A stretch of 55,877 nucleotides of DNA from Cyanobium sp. (lineage in GTDB: Bacteria; Cyanobacteriota; Cyanobacteriia; PCC-6307; Cyanobiaceae). The position numbers and the translations under genes were made by a program. The notes below the pieces were generated by a model that did no database searches, was not told where the DNA came from, and worked only from the letters and a program-made list of their open reading frames with translations. Positions 26,497-34,567 of the stretch are shown here, in pieces. Within the stretch, counting starts at the first letter, position 1. Each line of letters starts with the position of its first letter. The stretch spans positions 1-55,877 of the forward strand of contig SLIG01000062.1 in the NCBI GenBank assembly GCA_007135755.1. Direction: 5' to 3'.

Positions 26497-27150
26497 ATGG
26501 CCCTGCCGCCGCCAGCCAGGGTGAGTCTGTCGGTGGGGGTGGCAGGCCTGGCGCTGGTGGTGATCAACCAGCTCACGGCGCTCGAGCCGGATCCCGCCCT
26601 CACCCGTGCCGGCGTGCTGGCGGCCCTGCTGGCGGTGGGGCTGATGCTGGTGGCGGTGCTCTGGACCAGGGCCGTGCCCGAGGCGGCCAGCCGTGCCAGC
26701 CTCGATGGCCGTGAAGGTCTGGAGCTGGCCGGCGATCTGCCGGAGCCATTACGGCAGGAGCTCGGCTGGGGCAGCCAGATGTTGCTCACCGCCAGTCCGG
26801 CGGCGGTGGTGCTGGTGTGGTGGCGGGGCCGGGTGCTGCTGCGGCGGGGTCTGCTGGCGGAGGCAGCGTTCAGCCCTGGACCGATCTGCCGCCGCGCCCT
26901 TGAACGCCGTCAGGCGATTTCCCTGGTGAACCTGGCCCTCTACCCGGGCCGGGATGAATTCGAGACCCTGCTGCCCGGTGTGCCGGCAGTGCTGGTGCAG
27001 CCCCTGGCCGATCAGGGGGTGGTGGTGCTGGGCGGCTGGTCGGCGCGCTGCTTCAGCCGCAGTGATCTCACCTGGACCGAGGGCTGGGCCAGGCGGCTCA
27101 CAGCTGAAATGCTGGCGGCCGCTGGCGGCGGCGATTCCCCTCCGGCCTGA
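26497..27150 (+). CDS. Cofactor assembly of complex C subunit (CCB2/CCB4 family)
   Basis: A 217-residue membrane protein of the CCB2/CCB4 group, which helps attach haem ci covalently to cytochrome b6 of the b6f complex. Two N-terminal hydrophobic helices (VGVAGLALVVINQL and VLAALLAVGLMLVAVLW) precede a soluble domain with SLVNLALYPGRDEF and LPGVPAVLVQPL. It is divergent from psb32. Its last 53 bases overlap the end of the LptC-like gene on the other strand, an unusually long convergent overlap. Confidence 0.85.
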   Translation: MALPPPARVSLSVGVAGLALVVINQLTALEPDPALTRAGVLAALLAVGLMLVAVLWTRAVPEAASRASLDGREGLELAGDLPEPLRQELGWGSQMLLTASPAAVVLVWWRGRVLLRRGLLAEAAFSPGPICRRALERRQAISLVNLALYPGRDEFETLLPGVPAVLVQPLADQGVVVLGGWSARCFSRSDLTWTEGWARRLTAEMLAAAGGGDSPPA

Positions 27151-28288
27151 GCGGAGCGGCGCCAGGCCCCTGGGCGCCTCCGGGCAGCCGCAGCTCACTG
27201 CGCACACGGCCACCGCCGGGGCTGCTGAACTCGGCGAAGCCGTCACTGCCGATCCGGCCCACCAGCCGCTCGGCGGTGGTTTCCAGTCCGTTGGCCTCCC
27301 TGCGGAGCACCACCGAGCCGCTGGCCTCCACCGTGCCTGCGCCCCAGGCCCAGCGGCAGCTGCCGGCCTGCAGCTGCTCGCCCGGCTGCTGCAGCCGGCA
27401 GCCATCCTGCACCTGCAGGGTTTCGCTGGCGGCGTCGAGCCGGAACCCGCCCCCGCTGAAGCGGATCGGGCCATAGCGGCCCTGGAAGGGTTCGCTGCTG
27501 CTGGCCTGACGGCGGCTGAGATCGAGGCGGGTGGCGCGGGCCTCGATCACCGCCTGGCGCTGGGGATCCTGCAGCTGCACCGGGGCCTGCAGGTCAATCG
27601 TCTGGTCGGCGGTGTTGCCGGTGAAACCGGGGGAGGTGAGGCGCTGAACCAGACCATCGCCGAGCTGGCGCTCGCCCAGAACTGGGCCCCGGCCCTGCAG
27701 CAGGCCGCTGCCCGGCGTCCAGTCGAGCTCGGAGAAGCTCAGGCGCAGCGGTTGCTCACCGCTCTGGCGCAGCTCCGGACTGCGGCGCAGTTCCAGCCGG
27801 TCCTGATCGATCAGAAACCGGGCCAGGCCCGCCGTGAGCTCCACGTCGGCGCTGCTGGCCCTGGGATCGCGATCGATCTCCATGCGCTCCTGCTGGGGAT
27901 ACCAGCGCAGCCGGCGGGCGGTGAGCAGCACGGGCCGCTCCTCATCGAGCCGCTCCAGTTCAATCGGGCCCTCCAGCTGCACCAGCTCGCCATCGTTGAG
28001 CACCACGCCGTTGGCGGCGGAGAAGCGGTAGAGGGGCTCGCCCTGCTCATAAAGCGTGCCGGTGAGATCCCGTGACTGGGCCAGCATGCGGGTGAGGTCG
28101 TAGCGGGTTTCCGGACTGCTCAGCTCCCACAGCGGCCGGCCCTGCTGATCCTGTCGGCGCAGGTTGAGGGCGCGGAACACGAACGGCTGGGCTGGTGGAT
28201 CGGGCGCTGGCGGCGGCGGCGTGCACCCCAGCAGGCTGAGGGCCAGCAGGGAGCTGGCAAGGCTCCCGGTGATCCGGGAGATGTTCAC
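27098..28288 (-). CDS. lptC: LptC-like lipoprotein of lipopolysaccharide transport
   Basis: A 396-residue protein with a lipoprotein signal (LLALSLLGC, lipidated Cys22), followed by a repeated beta-rich OstA/LptC-like fold (FRALNLRRQDQQGRPLWEL, then ANGVVLNDGELVQLEGP). The N-terminal half resembles LptC, which moves LPS from the LptBFG exporter to LptA; the doubled length is common in cyanobacteria and may combine LptC and LptA-like parts. The start is a GTG that overlaps the metG stop. The C-terminus is basic and poorly conserved in character (EGNRRRQRPP) where it overlaps the CCB gene. Confidence 0.82.
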   Translation of the reverse strand: MNISRITGSLASSLLALSLLGCTPPPPAPDPPAQPFVFRALNLRRQDQQGRPLWELSSPETRYDLTRMLAQSRDLTGTLYEQGEPLYRFSAANGVVLNDGELVQLEGPIELERLDEERPVLLTARRLRWYPQQERMEIDRDPRASSADVELTAGLARFLIDQDRLELRRSPELRQSGEQPLRLSFSELDWTPGSGLLQGRGPVLGERQLGDGLVQRLTSPGFTGNTADQTIDLQAPVQLQDPQRQAVIEARATRLDLSRRQASSSEPFQGRYGPIRFSGGGFRLDAASETLQVQDGCRLQQPGEQLQAGSCRWAWGAGTVEASGSVVLRREANGLETTAERLVGRIGSDGFAEFSSPGGGRVRSELRLPGGAQGPGAAPLRPEGNRRRQRPPAFQL

Positions 28289-29856
28289 AGGGGGGCGTCG
28301 AGTTCGAGCCGTTGCATCACCGGCTGGGGCTCGGGCAGGGGGGCGCCACTCACCAGGCCTCCCCAGTGCTGGGCAGCCATCCAGGCCCCGTCCTGATCCC
28401 CGCCAGCGGGGGAGGAGTCGAAGCAGTCCAGACCCAGCTGAGCCAGCATGCGGGCGGAGAGGTCGGGCAGCAGGGGGGCCAGCAGGACCGCCAGCCAGCG
28501 GCTTGCTTCGAGCACGGCATAGAGATCGGCGGCCACCGCGGCTTCCTGCCCCGGCTGTTTCACCGCCTTCCAGGGGGCCTGCTCGTTGAGATAGCCGTTG
28601 GCGGTGCTGGCCAGATCCAGGACCGCCTCAGCGGCGGCGCGAAAGTCGAGGGCCTCGAGGGCGCCGTTCACCGTCTCGGCCGCCTGACCGGCGGCCAGGG
28701 CCAGGGGGTGGCGCGCGTCGGCGCCGGCGGCCGCGGGAGGCACGGCGGCCGCGAACCACTTGCGCGCCATGGCGCTGGTGCGGTTGAGCAGGTTTCCGAT
28801 GGTGTTGGCCAGGTCGCTGTTGACCAGATCGCTGAACCGCTGCTGCTGGAAATCGCCGTCATCGCCGAAGGGGATGTCGCGCAGCAGATACCAGCGCACC
28901 GCGTCGTGGCCGCAGCGCTCCAGCAGCACCTCCGGATCGAGCACGTTGCCCAGGGATTTGCCCATCTTCTGGCCCTCGCGGGTCAGGAAGCCGTGGCCGA
29001 ACACCCGCTCCGGCAGCGGCAGGCCGGCCGAGAGCAGCATCGCCGGCCAGTACACGGCATGGAAACGCAGGATGTCCTTGCCGATCACGTGCAGCTGGGC
29101 GGGCCAGCCCCGCTCCAGGATCGTGTCCAGTTGCACCGGTTCATCCGGCTCCAGCAGGGCGGTGAGGTAGCCCAGCAGGGCGTCAAACCACACATAGAAG
29201 GTGTGGCCGGAGTGGCCGGGCACGGGGATGCCCCAGGGCAGATCCACCCTGGAGATCGAGAAGTCACGCAGCCCACCGGCCACGAAGTTCTCGACCTCCC
29301 GGCGGCGGCTGGCGGGGGCGATGAAGCCCGGCCGGCGGATCAGCTCCTCGATCTGAGGCTGGTAGCGGGAGAGGCGAAAGAACAGGTTCACCTCGTCGCG
29401 CCACTCCAGGGGCCGGCGGTGGATCGGGCATTCCGGATCCTCCGCCTCGTGGGGATCGTCCTTGAACTCCTCGCAGGCCACGCAGTACCAGCCCTGCTGC
29501 CGGCCCTCCCGCACATCGCCGGAGGCCTCCACGCGGGCGAAGAACTGCTCCACCAGCTGGCGGTGCCGCGGATCGCTGGTGCGGATGAAGCGGTCGTGGC
29601 TGATCCGCCAGCGGCTCCAGAGGTCGCGGTAGCCCTCACTCACGATGTCGCAGTGGGCCTGGGGGCTGAGGCCGGCAGCCTCGGCGGTGCGCTGGATCTT
29701 CTGGCCGTGCTCGTCACAGCCGGTGATGAAGGTGACCCGCTTCCCCCGGAGACGCCGGTGGCGCGCGATCGCATCGCAGGCCAGGGTGGTGTAGGTGCTG
29801 CCCAGATGCGCCCGGTCGTTGGCGTAGTAGAGGGGTGTGGTGAGGGTGTAGGACAT
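28285..29856 (-). CDS. metG: Methionyl-tRNA synthetase
   Basis: Charges tRNA-Met. The 523-residue class I enzyme has the HIGH-equivalent AHLGS near residue 16, a single zinc knuckle (YCVACEEF, then ECPIHRRPL), a KMSKS-equivalent QKMGKSLGN and the anticodon-binding helical domain. It lacks the C-terminal EMAP-like dimerisation domain of longer MetRS. ATG 29854-29856 (MSYTLTTPLYYANDRAHLG) is clearly the start. The stop overlaps the start of the LptC-like gene by 4 bases. Confidence 0.97.
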   Translation of the reverse strand: MSYTLTTPLYYANDRAHLGSTYTTLACDAIARHRRLRGKRVTFITGCDEHGQKIQRTAEAAGLSPQAHCDIVSEGYRDLWSRWRISHDRFIRTSDPRHRQLVEQFFARVEASGDVREGRQQGWYCVACEEFKDDPHEAEDPECPIHRRPLEWRDEVNLFFRLSRYQPQIEELIRRPGFIAPASRRREVENFVAGGLRDFSISRVDLPWGIPVPGHSGHTFYVWFDALLGYLTALLEPDEPVQLDTILERGWPAQLHVIGKDILRFHAVYWPAMLLSAGLPLPERVFGHGFLTREGQKMGKSLGNVLDPEVLLERCGHDAVRWYLLRDIPFGDDGDFQQQRFSDLVNSDLANTIGNLLNRTSAMARKWFAAAVPPAAAGADARHPLALAAGQAAETVNGALEALDFRAAAEAVLDLASTANGYLNEQAPWKAVKQPGQEAAVAADLYAVLEASRWLAVLLAPLLPDLSARMLAQLGLDCFDSSPAGGDQDGAWMAAQHWGGLVSGAPLPEPQPVMQRLELDAPL

Positions 29857-30022
29857 GCGGCGGTGGATGGCCAGCGGGCGCGCCCGGCCGCCGTCACGGC
29901 GCCCTGGAGTGGAGCGGTTCGAGACCCTGGCGATCGCCAGCCGGATCCCGAAAACCTGGCGCCTGAGCTGGATCCTACCCATCACCTGTCTCCCCTCACC
30001 TGTCTCGCCTCTCCGATCCGCC

Positions 30023-31879
30023 ATGCCCGACCGACAGCAGCCCGTGGTGGTGTGGGGAGGCGGAACGGGGGGTGCGGCGGCGGCGATACAGGCCGGCCGC
30101 GCCGGCGCCCGCACCCTGCTGCTCACGCCCGGTGCCTGGCTGGGGGGCATGGTGAGCGCCGCCGGCGTCTGCTGCCCCGATGGCAATGAACTCAGCCCCT
30201 GGCAGACGGGCCTCTGGGGTGCTCTGTTGCGCCAGCTGGCCGCCGAGGAACCGGAGGGGCTCGACCACAACTGGGTGAGCTGTTTCGGCTACCGGCCGTC
30301 CACGGCCGAGGCGATCCTCCGCCGCTGGCTGCGGGCGGCGGCGGTGGAGTGGTGGCCCCACTGCAGCCTGCGGGCGGTGCGCCGGCAAGGCGAGCGCATC
30401 ACCCATCTGGAGCTGGAGCGACAGGGTCAGCCGGTCACCGTGGCGCCCCAGCTGGCCATCGACGGCAGCGACAGGGGCGAGCTGATCGCCCTGGCCGGCA
30501 GCGCCCACCGCTTCGGCTGGGAGAGCCGCGAGCTCTGGGGTGAGCCCAGCGCGCCGCCGGCCTCACGCCTGGCCGCCGAGCTGTTCTTCGGCCAGCAGCC
30601 GGTGCAGTCGCCCACCTGGGTGGCGATGGGGCGGCTGGTGCGCGAGCGGACCTGCCCGCACCCGGCCCCCCCGTTGGCACCACCGTTCGCGGCGGCCACC
30701 GACGCCTTCGGGTTGGAGCGCACGATCACTTACGGGCGCCTGCCGGGGGATCTGGTGATGCTCAACTGGCCCCTGCACGGCAACGATTGGCACGCGGGGC
30801 TGGAGCGGGCCTTCAGCGGCGATCCGGCGGCTGAGGCCGAGCTGTTCGCCGCCATGGGGGAGTACAGCCTGGCCTTCGCCGGCGCTCTGGAGCAGGCCAG
30901 CGGCGGCTGGCTGGAGCCGGCGGCGGTGTTTCCCGACGCCCCAGGGGCTGACGCCCTGGAGGGCTCGTCGCCCCTGGCACTGATGCCCTACTGGCGCGAG
31001 GGACGGCGGCTGCAGGGGCTGGTGACCGTGACCGAACAGCAGCTGCTGCCCGCCGGCCCGGGGGCATCGATCGCCCCGCTGGCCGCGCCGGGCGGGCCCT
31101 TGGAGGCCATCGCCGTGGGCAATTACGCCAACGATCACCACTACCCCGGCGACGACTGGCCCCTGGCTCCCAAGAGCTGCCGCTGGGGGGGACGCTGGAG
31201 CGGCACCCCGTTCACGATCCCCTACGGCGCCCTGGTGAGCCGCGACACCACCAATCTGCTGGCGGCCGACAAGTGCATCAGCGTCAGCCACATGGCCAAC
31301 GGCGCCACCCGGCTGCAACCCCTGATCCTCAACATCGGCCAGGCGGCCGGGCTGGCGGCGGCCCTCTGCCTGCAGCGCGGCTGCGCGCCGGCCGAGTTGC
31401 CTGTGCGGCAGCTGCAGCAGGCCCTGATCAACGACGGCGTGGCGCCGGCCGGCCCCCTGCCGCTCTGGGATACCCCCTGGCACCACCCCGCCTGGCGGCG
31501 GCGCCAGCTGGCGGCCCTGGCCGATCCCGCCCTGCTGGATGGCGGCGGGGAGCTTGATGGGGCGCACAAGCGGGCCGGCGCCCTGGAGGCCGACCTGGCC
31601 CCCACCCAGGCCCCGGCCACAGCCCATGAACAGCTCTGGAGCGGCGCTCTGGTGGGCGATGGCCAGGGGGGCTACCAGCTGGAGAGCAGCAGCGCGTGCC
31701 CGGGTGGAGCCGGACGCGGCTGGCCCCTGATCACCCTGGAGCCGGCCGTGCACCACTGGCTCGCCCAGGCGGCGGACTGTTCCAGTGCCGGGCCGGTGCA
31801 GCTGCTGGCGGTGGCCAACCCCTGGGGCCCCTGGCTGCGGGTGACCCGGCTTCAGGGGCCGGCCACCAGCCGCAGCTGA
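30023..31879 (+). CDS. FAD-dependent oxidoreductase (xanthan-lyase-like / FAD_oxidored family)
   Basis: A 618-residue flavoprotein with an N-terminal dinucleotide-binding motif (VVVWGGGTGGAAAAIQAGRA, about 8-27), a second conserved stretch LAIDGSDRGELIALAG and a late FAD contact region NLLAADKCISVSHMANGATR, then LILNIGQAAGLAAAL. The family is often seen with secreted or polysaccharide enzymes, but substrates are mostly unknown. Trp is abundant. The ATG is 30023. Its last 28 bases overlap the 3' end of the RNB nuclease gene on the other strand. The function beyond flavin-dependent oxidation is not assigned. Confidence 0.85.
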   Translation: MPDRQQPVVVWGGGTGGAAAAIQAGRAGARTLLLTPGAWLGGMVSAAGVCCPDGNELSPWQTGLWGALLRQLAAEEPEGLDHNWVSCFGYRPSTAEAILRRWLRAAAVEWWPHCSLRAVRRQGERITHLELERQGQPVTVAPQLAIDGSDRGELIALAGSAHRFGWESRELWGEPSAPPASRLAAELFFGQQPVQSPTWVAMGRLVRERTCPHPAPPLAPPFAAATDAFGLERTITYGRLPGDLVMLNWPLHGNDWHAGLERAFSGDPAAEAELFAAMGEYSLAFAGALEQASGGWLEPAAVFPDAPGADALEGSSPLALMPYWREGRRLQGLVTVTEQQLLPAGPGASIAPLAAPGGPLEAIAVGNYANDHHYPGDDWPLAPKSCRWGGRWSGTPFTIPYGALVSRDTTNLLAADKCISVSHMANGATRLQPLILNIGQAAGLAAALCLQRGCAPAELPVRQLQQALINDGVAPAGPLPLWDTPWHHPAWRRRQLAALADPALLDGGGELDGAHKRAGALEADLAPTQAPATAHEQLWSGALVGDGQGGYQLESSSACPGGAGRGWPLITLEPAVHHWLAQAADCSSAGPVQLLAVANPWGPWLRVTRLQGPATSRS

Positions 31880-33954
31880 TCGCGCAGGGGGTCCACCTGC
31901 TGCACCCGCAGCAGCAGGGGTGTGCCCGCCCCGGCTCCCTCCGGTGCCAGGGCGGGCAGATCGATCGCCAGATCCTCCACGTGCACCAGGGCGAGGCGGT
32001 CCTGGGCCCGCAGCCAGCGCAGGAAACAGCAGTCCCACTGCTGGCCGCGATGGGCCTCGAACCACACCTGCTGCCAGTGACGCTGATCCTCGCGGCTGAT
32101 CTGCACCGCCTGGCGGGCAGGCCCCTCGAGCTCTTCCAGCAGGGAGAGAATCGAGGAGTCGTTCAGCGGTTCCTCCCCCCGCTCCAGGGCCAGCAGCTGG
32201 CGCTGCACCAGCAGATCGCCGTAGCGGCGGATCGGGGAGGTGGCCTGCACATAGGCCGGCAGACCGAGGCTGAAGTGGGGAGCGGGCGCGCAGCCGGTGT
32301 GCCCGCGGCTGAGGCAGGCCTTGATCGCCGCGTGGCGCACCGGCCCCGGAGGCAGGGCCTCGAGCTCGTGGGCGGGGGGCAGCGCAGCGGGTGGCTGGCT
32401 GCGGTAGGGCAGGGCCAGCCCGCGGCTGCGGCCGTGCTCAGCCACCACGGCTCCGGCGAGGATCATGGCCTCGGCCACCAGCTGGCGGGCCGGACCTGGC
32501 TCGGTGATGTCCAGCAGCGGCGCACCATCCTCCTCACGGATTCGGCCCTCGGGCTGATCCAGCAGCAGGGCCCCCCGGGCGAGACGCCAGGCACGGCGGC
32601 GCTGCAGCAGGGCCTGCAGCTCCAGCAACTGTTGCTCCTGGGGCGGAGCCAGCTCAAGCAGCTCGTCGGCGTCGTTGTAGGAGAGCCGGTAGCGGGGGTG
32701 CACCCAGCTGCGGCAGACCCCGCTGGCGGCCACGCCGCCGTCGTCGGCCAGGTCCACCCAGAGGCTCCAGGCGGGGCAGCGCTGGCCCGCCCGAAGGCTG
32801 AACGGACCGTTGCTGAGCTGGGGGGGGAACATCGGCAGGGTGCCCCGTGCCAGGTAGAGGCTGGTGGAGCGACGCCGTGCCTCCAGGTCGAGGGCTGAGC
32901 CTGGCGCCACCAGCCGGCCGGGATCGGCCACGTGAATCCAGATCCGGGGCTGGCCGTCAGGGCCCGCCTCCAGGGCCAGCCCGTCATCGATGTCGCGGGT
33001 GTCGTCGTCGTCGATGGTGACCACGCGCTGAGCGCTGAGGTCGACCCGCTCGCCATCGCCGGGGAGCTCCTGGTGCGCGAGCTCCAGCAGACGCTGGGTC
33101 TCCGCCTCCTGGGTGGGGGAGAAGCCGAGCTGCCAGGGGGTCTGGCTCAGGGACGGCAGATGGTGCCGCTGCCACTGGCCCAGATCCACCAGCAAGTGGC
33201 GGATGCCGCCGCTGTCGGCATGGCAATGGGCGGCCTGGAGGGCCTTGCGCAGCTCGGCGGGCAGAGGGGTGGCCGTGTCTTCTCCGGCCCAGCGCCGCAG
33301 CAGCTCCAGCTCCTGAGCCTGGGCGGGGGCCAGGGCCGCAGGATCGATCGGCTGGCGTGCCTGCAGGGCCTGATGCCACCGCTGCTGGTGATGGCGCTGC
33401 AGGCTCTGCTGGCGGCGTTGCCGGCGCAGCTGGCGCAGATCCGCGGCCGGGCGCGGACTGATGCCGGAGGGGCGCAGGCGAAAGAGCAGCTGGGGACCGT
33501 GCAGCCACAGCCAGCCGGCGGCGAGTTGCAGGGGCTCCTGGCCACCGAACACCAGATCGCACCAGGCAGCCAGGCTGAGGTCGGCGTCAGCCGCTTCCAC
33601 CAGGAGCCACCAGGCGGAACCGAGATCGCGGGGGCGGGGCTGAACGGCGGCCAGATCCTCAGCACTGAAGGCCCAGGGCGCGATGCCCAGGCGCGGCGGG
33701 GGCGACGCGAGGGCAGGCAACGGACAGACGGCCTGCACATCCCGGCGGGGCAGGCTCAGCGTTCTGGCAGGCCAGCCAACGGCCAGCTGCAGCTTGCTGC
33801 CCTGCACGCCGAGGACCACAGCCAGAGCCGGGGTGCGCTCGCCGTTGCGCTCCAGCAGCACTCCGGCGAGATCACCCGGGTGGAGAGAATCGGAAGCCAG
33901 AGGAGGCTCAGCCTTCCGGATTGACGAAGGGCAGCAGGGCCACGATGCGGGCAC
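31852..33954 (-). CDS. RNB-domain exoribonuclease (RNase II/R family)
   Basis: A roughly 700-residue 3'-5' exoribonuclease. The N-terminal 270 residues are a cyanobacterial-type variable region; the RNB domain follows with the acidic metal cluster in [41 protein letters not shown], and the late [20 protein letters not shown]. The catalytic Asp set is present. The start is uncertain: the GTG at 33952-33954 lies inside rpsR (47-base overlap), and family similarity begins only near [11 protein letters not shown]. The position after rpmG and rpsR links RNA decay with ribosomal protein synthesis. Confidence 0.9.
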   Translation of the reverse strand: MPASWPCCPSSIRKAEPPLASDSLHPGDLAGVLLERNGERTPALAVVLGVQGSKLQLAVGWPARTLSLPRRDVQAVCPLPALASPPPRLGIAPWAFSAEDLAAVQPRPRDLGSAWWLLVEAADADLSLAAWCDLVFGGQEPLQLAAGWLWLHGPQLLFRLRPSGISPRPAADLRQLRRQRRQQSLQRHHQQRWHQALQARQPIDPAALAPAQAQELELLRRWAGEDTATPLPAELRKALQAAHCHADSGGIRHLLVDLGQWQRHHLPSLSQTPWQLGFSPTQEAETQRLLELAHQELPGDGERVDLSAQRVVTIDDDDTRDIDDGLALEAGPDGQPRIWIHVADPGRLVAPGSALDLEARRRSTSLYLARGTLPMFPPQLSNGPFSLRAGQRCPAWSLWVDLADDGGVAASGVCRSWVHPRYRLSYNDADELLELAPPQEQQLLELQALLQRRRAWRLARGALLLDQPEGRIREEDGAPLLDITEPGPARQLVAEAMILAGAVVAEHGRSRGLALPYRSQPPAALPPAHELEALPPGPVRHAAIKACLSRGHTGCAPAPHFSLGLPAYVQATSPIRRYGDLLVQRQLLALERGEEPLNDSSILSLLEELEGPARQAVQISREDQRHWQQVWFEAHRGQQWDCCFLRWLRAQDRLALVHVEDLAIDLPALAPEGAGAGTPLLLRVQQVDPLRDQLRLVAGP

Positions 33955-34129
33955 GCTTCACCGCGTTGGTGAGGTCGCGCTGTTGCTGGGCGGTGAGTCC
34001 GGTGAGCCGGCGGGGCAGGATCTTGCCGCGTTCGGTGATGAACTTCTTGAGCAGATCGACATCCTTGTAGTCGATCGGGTCGCCCGGCTTGATGGGCGAC
34101 AGGCGCTTCTTGAAAAAGGTTCCGGCCAT
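33908..34129 (-). CDS. rpsR: 30S ribosomal protein S18
   Basis: A 73-residue ribosomal protein with the S18 pattern [27 protein letters not shown] and [11 protein letters not shown]. The ATG is 34127-34129. It lies between rpmG and the RNB nuclease, the usual cyanobacterial order, and its 3' end overlaps the proposed start of the nuclease. Confidence 0.97.
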   Translation of the reverse strand: MAGTFFKKRLSPIKPGDPIDYKDVDLLKKFITERGKILPRRLTGLTAQQQRDLTNAVKRARIVALLPFVNPEG

Positions 34130-34215
34130 GGAGTTGGAGAAGGAGAAGGGAGGTGGTCCGCAGAACAGATCAATCGACGTCTGATCACACCGGTGGCGGT
34201 GCGGTCAGGCCCCGG

Positions 34216-34410
34216 TCACTTGATTTCCTTGTGAACGGTCGACTTGTTGCAGTGCGGGCAGAACTTCTTCAGCTCCAGCCGTTCGGTGGTGTTGCGGCGG
34301 TTCTTGTCGGTGGTGTAACGGGACACCCCCGGAGACCGCTTGGCGGGGTTGGACCGGCATTCCGTGCACTCGAGAGTGATCACGATCCGGACGCCCTTGT
34401 TCTTAGCCAT
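34216..34410 (-). CDS. rpmG: 50S ribosomal protein L33
   Basis: A 64-residue L33 with the zinc-ribbon form: CTEC near the N-terminus and CPHC near the C-terminus (ECTECRSN and [16 protein letters not shown]). The four-Cys type is the zinc-binding version. It starts at ATG 34408-34410 and heads the rpmG-rpsR-RNB cluster. The 157-base spacer to the divergent pheT contains a lower-GC patch near 34441 (GGGTACAATTCTCACCATACC is broken by no known motif) that may hold promoters. Confidence 0.97.
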   Translation of the reverse strand: MAKNKGVRIVITLECTECRSNPAKRSPGVSRYTTDKNRRNTTERLELKKFCPHCNKSTVHKEIK

Positions 34411-34567
34411 GAAGGACGTTGCGCCGCGTCAGCGAAGCGTGGGTACAATTCTCACCATACCTGGCGGGGTGACAGGGGCAGGATGACGGGCTCCTGGGAG
34501 GTCCGACGCCGCTGCCGCGGACCCCTCTCCCTAGGATCGCCGGCTGTGCCGTCGAGGACAACAACGC

